Below, piece by piece: positions 1 through 5,017 of a stretch of DNA of 10,291 bases (positions are counted from its first letter, which is position 1; the number at the start of each line of letters is the position of its first letter). Below the pieces are notes generated by a model. That model was given only the letters and a program-made list of their open reading frames with translations. It was not told where the DNA came from and ran no database searches. The DNA lies in contig CAJLLX010000067.1 in NCBI GenBank assembly GCA_905207535.1, positions 1 through 10,291 on the forward strand, written 5' to 3'. Made by a program: the position numbers and the translations under genes. Source of the DNA: an uncultured Muribaculaceae bacterium (GTDB taxonomy: Bacteria; Bacteroidota; Bacteroidia; Bacteroidales; Muribaculaceae).

Positions 1-1
1 A

Positions 2-88
2 GCCACGCCCGACCGCACTGCCGCTCCCGAGCCCGAAGCCAAGCGCCCCGAGGAGCCCAAAGGTGGCAAAGAAATCAAGTTCTTATAG
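2..88 (+). CDS. C-terminal end of an unidentified protein (partial, 5' end outside window)
   Basis: An open frame enters from the left edge and ends at TAG 86-88. It gives 28 residues rich in Ala, Pro, Glu and Lys, and the last six are KEIKFL. The composition suggests a flexible, charged tail, as found at the end of many cytoplasmic or membrane-anchored bacterial proteins. Too little is visible to assign a family. The stop codon is also the first unit of a period-7 TAG repeat described separately. The gene converges on the RNA methyltransferase, whose stop is at 117. Calling it coding rests only on the open frame and its plausible composition, so an alternative is that it is not a gene. Confidence 0.45.
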   Translation, partial: ATPDRTAAPEPEAKRPEEPKGGKEIKFL

Positions 89-109
89 ATTTTAGATTGT
101 AGATAGTAG
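86..109 (+). repeat. Period-7 TAG tandem repeat starting at a stop codon (copy 1)
   Basis: TAG recurs at 86, 93, 100 and 107, exactly seven bases apart, in the units TAGATTT, TAGATTG and TAGATAG followed by TAG. The first TAG is the stop codon of the upstream gene. Because 7 leaves remainder 1 when divided by 3, the array puts stops in all three forward frames. Its last 18 bases (92-109) match 1707-1724 at 17 of 18 positions. It ends 8 bases before the 3' end of the convergent RNA methyltransferase gene. Confidence 0.7.
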
Positions 110-116
110 CGGGCAA

Positions 117-644
117 TCAGCGGAGGCGGAGGTAGAAGTGCCAGATGGCGATGGCGGTGGAGACGGCCACGTTGAGGGAGTGCTTGGTGCCTTCCTGGGG
201 GATTTCAAGGCAGAAGTCGGCCAAGTCTACCACCCGCTGGTCGACTCCGTTGACCTCGTGGCCCGCCACGATGGCGTAGCGGCGCGAGCGCTCCGGCTCG
301 AAGCGGTCGAGCTCCACACTGCCGTTGACCTGCTCGAGGGCGCAGAGGGTGTATCCCTCCTCGCGGAGAGCGGTCACAGCCTCGGCGGTGTCGGCAAAAT
401 AGCGCCACGCCACCGAGTCCTCGGCGCCGAGTGCCGTTTTGTGGATTTCGGGCGAGGCAGGAGTGGCGGAGATGCCGCAGAGCACCACCTCCGCGACGCG
501 AAAGGCATCGGAGGTGCGGAAAATGGAGCCGATATTGTTGAGCGAGCGCACATTGTCGAGAACCACTGCCACGGGCAGCTTCTCTTTGGCGCGAAATTGC
601 TCCACGGTGTCGCGCCCCATCTCCCAGATAGTTTTTTTGAGCAT
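117..644 (-). CDS. SpoU/TrmH (SPOUT) family RNA methyltransferase
   Basis: Predicted to transfer a methyl group from S-adenosylmethionine to a ribose 2'-OH in tRNA or rRNA, in the cytoplasm. The 175-residue product is the length of a minimal SpoU catalytic domain with no added RNA-binding domain. The three family motifs are visible: motif 1 at residues 29-47 (NVRSLNNIGSIFRTSDA, with the catalytic-type Arg43), motif 2 at 126-134 (VAGHEVNGV), and motif 3 at 148-162 (IPQEGTKHSLNVAVS), which forms the knotted cofactor site. Motif 2 has His129 where GNE is usual. I chose the ATG at 644 over the in-frame ATG at 719 because the longer form would overlap the divergent glycosyltransferase start at 705 and adds residues unlike the family. 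The exact RNA target (for example the tRNA Gm18 or a 23S site) cannot be told from this sequence. Confidence 0.88.
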   Translation of the reverse strand: MLKKTIWEMGRDTVEQFRAKEKLPVAVVLDNVRSLNNIGSIFRTSDAFRVAEVVLCGISATPASPEIHKTALGAEDSVAWRYFADTAEAVTALREEGYTLCALEQVNGSVELDRFEPERSRRYAIVAGHEVNGVDQRVVDLADFCLEIPQEGTKHSLNVAVSTAIAIWHFYLRLR

Positions 645-666
645 ATCACTTACTGTTTTGGCTGTG

Positions 667-674
667 CGAAGGTA
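667..674 (-). promoter_or_regulatory. Possible -7 promoter element for the RNA methyltransferase
   Basis: The minus strand reads TACCTTCG, matching 7 of 8 positions of the Bacteroidetes -7 consensus TAnnTTTG, and it lies 22 bases upstream of the chosen ATG at 644. No clear TTTG is found at the -33 distance, so this is weak support. Its position between 644 and 705 fits the shorter methyltransferase start. Confidence 0.35.
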
Positions 675-704
675 GCCATTTTCGGGGAAAATTGGAAATT
701 GAGT

Positions 705-1703
705 ATGGACAACATACATAAAAAGTCAGGAATGGGGCGGGCGATCCACTTCATGCTGCACAACGGGAAAAACCCGAAATGGAAATACTACGTGTCGGCC
801 TACCGCATGGCGCTCAGCCCGCGATGGCTGCGAGGCAAAGGTGTCGAGGCGCTGCTGCGCGAGGCCGCCGCAAGGCCCGACTACGCCGATATGGAGCGCC
901 GGCGCGACTATTGCTGCCGCCTGACCCCGGGCACCGACCTCGGACCGGGAGCTCCGCGCATCTCGGAGATCGAGATCAAGGGGCAGAAGGTGTATCCCCT
1001 CGACGCCCTGCGCCTCGCCGGCCGGTTTTCCCACAGTCTGCACCTGCGCCTGCTCCCCGGCGACATCACCTACACCCCTGAGTATCCCTCGGTGACCAAA
1101 AGCCGCCCGATCAATGACCACAACGCCAACTCGGTGCTCCTGCCGCTCGACCGCGTGAGGCATATGATCTTCGTCGACCGCGACATCCCCACCATGGATA
1201 AGCTCCCCACGGCCCTGTTTCGCGGCAAAGTGGGCGCAAAGGAGCTGCGCCGCGAGCTGATGCGCAAATTTTACGGCCACCCTCTGGTGGATGTCGGCGA
1301 TGTGGCACGCCGGCCCGAGCGCGCCGAGTGGTGGCGCCCCAAACTCACCATCGCCGAGCAGCTGCGCTACCGCTATATCCTCGCCATCGAGGGCAACGAC
1401 GTGGCAAGCAACCTCAAATGGGTGATGTCGAGCAACTCCATTGCCGTGATGACGCGCCCCACGGTGGAATCGTGGTTTATGGAGGGGACCCTGCGCGGCG
1501 GCTACCACTACATCGAGGTGAAGCCCGACTTTTCCGACCTTGTGGAAAAGATAGAATACTACAACGCCCACCCCGGGGAGGCCGCCGAGATAGTAAAGCA
1601 TGCCCATGAGCATGTGGCGCGCTTCCGTGACAAGCGCCGCGAACTGCTCACGGGCATTATGGTGCTGGAGAAGTATTTTCGCTGCACGGGGCAGCGGAAA
1701 TAG
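705..1703 (+). CDS. Glycosyltransferase family 90 (CAP10/LpsA-like)
   Basis: A 332-residue protein resembling the GT90 family, which includes fungal CAP10, animal POGLUT1 and the bacterial lipopolysaccharide glycosyltransferase LpsA. In Bacteroidales such genes are thought to add a sugar to surface polysaccharide or lipopolysaccharide. The typical pattern of the family is visible: a basic N-terminal segment (WKYYVSAYRMALSPRWLRGK, 26-45), LFRGKVG (171-177), then the core RYRYILAIEGNDVASNLKWV (221-240) followed by MSSNSIAVMTRPTVESWFMEG (241-261 in two parts), and near the end a region about residues 270-290 with DLVEKIEYYNAHP. There is no signal peptide or membrane span, so it should act at the cytoplasmic face. 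The open frame extends upstream to 138, but the upstream part is antisense to the methyltransferase; ATG 705 gives the natural N-terminus. The sugar donor and acceptor are unknown. It converges with the metallochaperone gene. Confidence 0.85.
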   Translation: MDNIHKKSGMGRAIHFMLHNGKNPKWKYYVSAYRMALSPRWLRGKGVEALLREAAARPDYADMERRRDYCCRLTPGTDLGPGAPRISEIEIKGQKVYPLDALRLAGRFSHSLHLRLLPGDITYTPEYPSVTKSRPINDHNANSVLLPLDRVRHMIFVDRDIPTMDKLPTALFRGKVGAKELRRELMRKFYGHPLVDVGDVARRPERAEWWRPKLTIAEQLRYRYILAIEGNDVASNLKWVMSSNSIAVMTRPTVESWFMEGTLRGGYHYIEVKPDFSDLVEKIEYYNAHPGEAAEIVKHAHEHVARFRDKRRELLTGIMVLEKYFRCTGQRK

Positions 1704-1728
1704 TGCTTAGATTGTAGATTGTAGTGCC
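1701..1728 (+). repeat. Period-7 TAG tandem repeat starting at a stop codon (copy 2)
   Basis: TAG recurs at 1701, 1708, 1715 and 1722, in the units TAGTGCT, TAGATTG, TAGATTG and TAGTGCC. The first TAG is the stop codon of the GT90 gene, and the three following copies put stops in every forward frame. The stretch is closely similar to 86-109 and again lies just before a convergent gene, whose stop is at 1736. Both copies are followed by ATCAG, which contains the opposing gene's TGA stop. Confidence 0.75.
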
Positions 1729-1735
1729 GGACTGA

Positions 1736-2980
1736 TCAGGCTTTGGCGAGGCAGGCGTCGAGGTGCTCTGTGAGGAGCTCCTTGTCGAGGTGCTGGCCGA
1801 TGAAGACAAGCTTGATCATGCGGTCGCCGTAGGTCTCGTCCCAGTCGCGGCGCAGCTGCGGCTCCATGGCCATCATGCGCTCCAGCTCCTCGGCGGGCGC
1901 GGTGGCGAACCACAGGCCGGCCTCGGTGAGTTTTTTCTGCACTCCGGCCTGCTCGAAGAGGTACGACATGTCGCGGTTGTTGCTGAAATAGATCACACCC
2001 TTTGCACGAATCACATTTGAGGGCCACTGAGTGGCGATGAAGCGGTCGAATTTGCCGAGGTCGAACGGCCGGCGGCGGTAGTAGACCATGGTCTGGATGC
2101 CATACTCCTCCACCTCCCCTTCGCCGTCGTGATGATGGTGATGATGCTCATGGTCGTGATCATGGTCATGCTCCTCATGATCGTGGTCGTGGTGGTGGTG
2201 CTCGTGGTGGTGTTCGTGAGCCTCGGCCTCCTCTTCGTCGGTGACGGGGCGCTCGATCTCATGAACCCATGTAGCCGATGTAGCCACACTCTCAAAGTCG
2301 AACATGCCGGTGCCGAGCAGGCGGTCGAGGTCCACGTCGCAGTAGTCGCACTCTATGATGCGCGCTTTGGGCTGGATGGCGCGGATCACGGCACGGATGC
2401 GGTCGGCCTCCTCGCGGGTCACCTCCGAGATCTTGTTGAGAAGGATGACGTTGCAAAACTCAATCTGCTCGATGACAAGGTTTTCGATATCCTCCTCGGC
2501 GGGCTTGCGGGCCGTGAGGCGCTCGCCGCAGCCAAATTCGCTCTTCAGTCGCAAAGCATCCACCACTGTGGCGATGCAGTCGAGGCGCGGCAGGGTCTCG
2601 TCGGCATATTCCGGTGCCATCTGAGCTATGGCGCAGATAGTCTGGGCGATAGGTGCGGGTTCGCAGATGCCGCTGGCCTCGATGACGATGTAGTCGAACT
2701 TGCCCGAGGTTGCGAGGTCGGCGAGCTGGCGCACGAGGTCCATCTTGAGCGTGCAGCAGATGCAGCCGTTCTGCAGGGCCACAAGGTCGTCTTTCTGAGC
2801 GTCCTGACCCACCACTCCCCCTTTCTGTATGAGGGAAGCGTCGATATTCACCTCGCCTATATCGTTGACAATCACTGCGAAGCGGATGCCGCGCTCATTG
2901 GTGAGGATGCGGTTGAGCAAAGTAGTTTTGCCGCTGCCGAGGTAGCCGGTGAGCAGCAGCACAGGTATTTCCTTTTTCAT
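1736..2980 (-). CDS. COG0523 (CobW/ZNG1-like) metallochaperone GTPase with His-rich loop
   Basis: A 414-residue G3E-family P-loop GTPase, predicted to deliver a metal (zinc is most likely, judging from characterised ZNG1/YeiR-type members) to client proteins in the cytoplasm using GTP. Seen in order: Walker A GYLGSGKTT (12-20), the metal-binding CxCC motif CICC (73-76), the ExSG switch motif EASGICEP (101-108), a base-recognition motif that reads NKIS (182-185) rather than NKxD, a histidine-rich loop (255-284, 20 His in 30 residues, the rest Asp/Glu), and a CobW C-terminal domain from about 290. I chose the ATG at 2980 because the P-loop then begins at residue 12, as is usual; an upstream in-frame ATG at 3052 would translate the promoter and inverted repeat. 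Members of this family are often controlled by zinc through Zur, but I see no known Zur box. Cobalt or nickel roles (CobW, HypB-like) are alternatives; no cobalamin, urease or hydrogenase genes are nearby. Confidence 0.93.
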   Translation of the reverse strand: MKKEIPVLLLTGYLGSGKTTLLNRILTNERGIRFAVIVNDIGEVNIDASLIQKGGVVGQDAQKDDLVALQNGCICCTLKMDLVRQLADLATSGKFDYIVIEASGICEPAPIAQTICAIAQMAPEYADETLPRLDCIATVVDALRLKSEFGCGERLTARKPAEEDIENLVIEQIEFCNVILLNKISEVTREEADRIRAVIRAIQPKARIIECDYCDVDLDRLLGTGMFDFESVATSATWVHEIERPVTDEEEAEAHEHHHEHHHHDHDHEEHDHDHDHEHHHHHHDGEGEVEEYGIQTMVYYRRRPFDLGKFDRFIATQWPSNVIRAKGVIYFSNNRDMSYLFEQAGVQKKLTEAGLWFATAPAEELERMMAMEPQLRRDWDETYGDRMIKLVFIGQHLDKELLTEHLDACLAKA

Positions 2981-3000
2981 TTTCAATCGATTAAAATAAA

Positions 3001-3042
3001 TTGCAGGGACCGGCCGCTCTCGCGGGTGGCCAATCCCTGCAA
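3001..3042 (-). promoter_or_regulatory. Strong inverted repeat in the leader of the metallochaperone gene
   Basis: TTGCAGGGA at 3001-3009 is repeated in perfect inverse as TCCCTGCAA at 3034-3042. Read on the minus strand, the fold continues inward through two G-U pairs and GG/CC to CCGC-GAGA-GCGG, which ends in a GNRA-type loop, giving about 17 pairs with one 4-base bulge. The sequence after it is TTTATTTTAA, so it could act as a terminator or attenuator. Its outer arm overlaps the predicted -7 box and transcription start, so an operator for a repressor is equally possible. Confidence 0.6.
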
Positions 3043-3070
3043 AATTATGCAATTATATTCTCACATCAAA
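3040..3070 (-). promoter_or_regulatory. Bacteroidetes-type promoter for the metallochaperone gene
   Basis: The minus strand has TTTG at 3070-3067, a spacer of exactly 19 bases, and TAATTTTG at 3047-3040, a full match to the consensus TTTG-N19-TAnnTTTG. Transcription should start near 3036, giving a leader of about 55 bases. Confidence 0.7.
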
Positions 3071-3084
3071 ATAAATCGGCGGTG

Positions 3085-3351
3085 TCAGATGGTCTTGATG
3101 GCACGGCCATGGTTTTGCCAGCCGATGACCCACTTGGCGCCGGGGATGAAGGAGATGAGGCGGCAGGTGATGTAGCAGGTCACGAAGGTGCAGACGGCGA
3201 TGGCGGGAATGGCAGCCACGGTGGGGAGTGCCAGCTGCCCCTTGATGATGCCGACCCACATGCCGAGCCAGAAGATGTGCATCAGATACATGCCGTAGGA
3301 GAGATTGGAGACGCGCGTGATGATGGCGGGCGCCTTCTTCTGCTCTATAAC
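3085..3351 (-). pseudogene. C-terminal remnant of an acyltransferase 3 (OafA-like) membrane protein
   Basis: The minus-strand frame open between the stop at 3352-3354 and TGA 3085-3087 gives 88 residues that resemble the last part of acyltransferase family 3 proteins. These are multi-pass membrane enzymes of about 350 residues that O-acylate surface sugars. The hallmark NLSYGMYLMHIFWLG lies about 19-33 residues in, followed by two hydrophobic segments and a short basic tail. The N-terminal three quarters, including the family's catalytic His region, is absent: upstream there is a stop and then, 15 bases on, the end of sdaA. An ATG at 3291 could start a 68-residue product, but only one or two membrane helices would remain, so function is unlikely. 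I read it as a gene truncated by a deletion whose edge lies next to sdaA. Confidence 0.72.
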
Positions 3352-3368
3352 TTAGCACTATATCGGGC

Positions 3369-4565
3369 TTATTTGATTTTGGCGAGGCCTCCCTGAGCGG
3401 TCTCTTTGTAGAGCGAGGGGAGGTCGTGGCCGGTCTCCTTCATCACCTCCACTATGCGGTCGAACGACACGGAGTGGCGGCCGTCGGAGAAGGCGGCATA
3501 GAGGTTGGCGTCGAGGGCGCGGGCTGCGGCGTAGGCGTTGCGCTCTATGCAGGGGATCTGCACCAGGCCGCACACGGGGTCGCAGGTGAGTCCGAGGTGA
3601 TGCTCCAGGCCCATCTCGGCCGAGTATTCTATCTGTCGGGGAGTGCCGCCGAAGAGCTGGCTTGCGGCAGCGGCAGCCATGGCGCATGCCACACCCACTT
3701 CACCCTGGCAACCCACTTCGGCGCCGCTCACCGAGGCGTTCTGCTTCACCACATTGCCGAAAAGTCCGGCTGTGGCGAGGGCGCGGAGGATCCGCTGCTC
3801 AGAGAACCCCTTGGAGGTGTACAGATGATAGAGCACGGCGGGCACGATGCCGCAAGAGCCGCAGGTGGGGGCGGTGACGATCTCGCCGCCGGCGGCATTC
3901 TCCTCGCTCACGGCGAGGGCGTAGGCGTAGACCAGTCCGCGCGATTTGAGCGACGAGGCGTAACCTGCGGCATGCACATAGTAGCTCGTGGCTTTGCGTG
4001 ACACGCCCAAGCCGCCGGGGAGCACCCCTTCGGCCTCGATGCCGCGCTCCACGGCGCGCTTCATCACATCCCACACCCGGGCCAGATGCTCCCAGATCTC
4101 CGGACCCTCGCACTGGTCGACATACTCCCAGAAGCTGTGGCCGGTGGTGTCGCACCACTGCAGGATTTCGCTCAGAGTGTTCATGTCGTAGACCTGAGGG
4201 CCTGAGCTGCGGCTCTCCCCCTCAGCCACCACGTCGCCGCCGCCGATGGAGTAGCGCGTGGCCTCGCCGATGACGGCGCCGGCGGCGTCGAAGGCGCGGA
4301 AACGCATGGCGTTGGGGTGGAACGGGAGAAACACCTCGGGCTGCCACACTATTTCAGTCGGAGCTGCCGGCTCGAGCACCGACAGGATCGCCTTGTCGGT
4401 GAAGTGTCCTTTGCCGGTGGCGGCCAGCGACCCGTAGAGCGTCACCTCGTAGCGTGCCGCCCCGGGATAATGGGAGAGAAACTCCTCGGCCGCCTTGCGC
4501 GGACCCATGGTGTGGGAGCTGCTCGGCCCCAGACCTATCTTGTATATCTGCTTTATCGATTCCAT
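3369..4565 (-). CDS. sdaA: L-serine ammonia-lyase (iron-sulfur L-serine dehydratase)
   Basis: Converts L-serine to pyruvate and ammonia using an oxygen-sensitive [4Fe-4S] cluster; a cytoplasmic enzyme of serine breakdown. The 398-residue product has alpha and beta parts fused. The N-terminal SSSHTMGPRKAA (15-26) and GSLAATGKGHFTD (45-57) belong to the beta domain; APTCGSCGI (232-240) and GCQGEVGVACAMA (285-297) belong to the alpha domain. Cys286, Cys328 and Cys339 are spaced 42 and 11 residues apart, the same spacing as the three cluster ligands known in the Legionella enzyme. No cysteine ends the protein, so the tail-in-mouth ligand of the Legionella type is absent. The ATG at 4565 is fixed by the conserved SSSHT close to the N-terminus. 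A -7 promoter box lies only 7 bases upstream. The gene stands alone between two broken genes. Confidence 0.95.
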   Translation of the reverse strand: MESIKQIYKIGLGPSSSHTMGPRKAAEEFLSHYPGAARYEVTLYGSLAATGKGHFTDKAILSVLEPAAPTEIVWQPEVFLPFHPNAMRFRAFDAAGAVIGEATRYSIGGGDVVAEGESRSSGPQVYDMNTLSEILQWCDTTGHSFWEYVDQCEGPEIWEHLARVWDVMKRAVERGIEAEGVLPGGLGVSRKATSYYVHAAGYASSLKSRGLVYAYALAVSEENAAGGEIVTAPTCGSCGIVPAVLYHLYTSKGFSEQRILRALATAGLFGNVVKQNASVSGAEVGCQGEVGVACAMAAAAASQLFGGTPRQIEYSAEMGLEHHLGLTCDPVCGLVQIPCIERNAYAAARALDANLYAAFSDGRHSVSFDRIVEVMKETGHDLPSLYKETAQGGLAKIK

Positions 4566-4572
4566 GTGAGCA

Positions 4573-4580
4573 CAAAGTTA
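4573..4580 (-). promoter_or_regulatory. -7 promoter element for sdaA, almost touching the start codon
   Basis: The minus strand reads TAACTTTG, a full match to TAnnTTTG, ending 7 bases before the ATG. A start of transcription about 4 bases downstream of the box would leave a leader of only a few bases. No convincing TTTG lies at the -33 distance; TTCG at 4606-4603 is the nearest candidate, with a 22-base spacer. Confidence 0.5.
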
Positions 4581-4656
4581 CGCAAAAAAATCCGTGATGC
4601 GACGAATTTTACAGCCTGCGCAACCAATTTGATAGGTGATTTAAGCAAATTTTACT

Positions 4657-4664
4657 TAGCTTTG
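4657..4664 (+). promoter_or_regulatory. -7 promoter element for the broken GH32 gene
   Basis: TAGCTTTG matches TAnnTTTG fully and lies 38 bases upstream of the ATG at 4703. TTTG at 4628-4631 is 25 bases upstream, further than usual for a -33 element. The divergent sdaA and GH32 promoters share the region 4566-4702, which holds nothing else I recognise. Confidence 0.45.
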
Positions 4665-4702
4665 CAGGAGAAACCTCAAAACCAAAATCTCACACCAACG
4701 CA

Positions 4703-5010
4703 ATGAAAAAAATGCATCGCATATTGCTTGCGGCGATGCTCCTGACAGCCGCCGCGTATTCGACTACGACATGAACCAGACCACCCTCAACGGCTATCAC
4801 TACTCGCCGCAGGATCCCACCTCGATGGAGCTCACCGTCGACGCCTTCATCGACCGCACTTCCACAGAGATATTTGTCGACGGAGGCCTCTTCTCCTACT
4901 CGCAGGAGCGCGACCCCGCACGCAATCCCGGCGAGCTGCGCTTCGGCGGCAACCGCATCACCGTAGAGTCGCTGGAAATCTACAATGTAAAATCAATCTG
5001 GGAGAAATAG
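4703..5010 (+). pseudogene. Internally deleted GH32 (levanase/inulinase-type) glycoside hydrolase
   Basis: ATG 4703 opens a typical secretion signal, MKKMHRILLAAMLLTAAAYS, which runs into a TGA at 4772-4774 after only 23 codons. In another frame, codons from about 4756 to the stop at 5010 read VFDYDMNQTTLNG, then ELTVDAFIDRTSTEIFVDGG and a final YNVKSIWEK. This resembles the C-terminal beta-sandwich of family GH32 enzymes (fructan, inulin or sucrose hydrolases), with its conserved D-R-x-S/T-x-E-x-F. A full gene would encode roughly 500-600 residues; the N-terminal beta-propeller with the catalytic Asp and Glu is gone. The start and end of one gene therefore seem joined by a large deletion, with the junction around 4745-4760, and the two parts are out of frame. 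It cannot hydrolyse sugars. An assembly error joining two places is the alternative. Confidence 0.8.
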
Positions 5011-5017
5011 ACTGCCG

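Noticed and set aside
645..719. 25-residue N-terminal extension of the RNA methyltransferase
   Set aside because: It would overlap the divergent glycosyltransferase start at 705 and run through the likely promoter box; nothing in it resembles the family.
705..1703. Capsule or lipopolysaccharide gene cluster around the GT90 gene
   Set aside because: No other glycosyltransferase or export gene is adjacent; the neighbours are RNA modification and metal handling genes.
1732..1739. CTGATCAG palindrome at the end of the metallochaperone gene
   Set aside because: Eight bases is too short to be meaningful alone; it is mentioned only as part of the shared gene-end element.
3001..3042. Cobalamin riboswitch or Zur box upstream of the CobW-like gene
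   Set aside because: The leader is too short for a cobalamin riboswitch, and the repeat arms do not resemble the AT-rich Zur sites I know.
2129..3175. Long + strand open frame, rich in Val and Met at its start
   Set aside because: It is the complement of the metallochaperone gene; the Val/Met run is the antisense of the histidine-rich loop.
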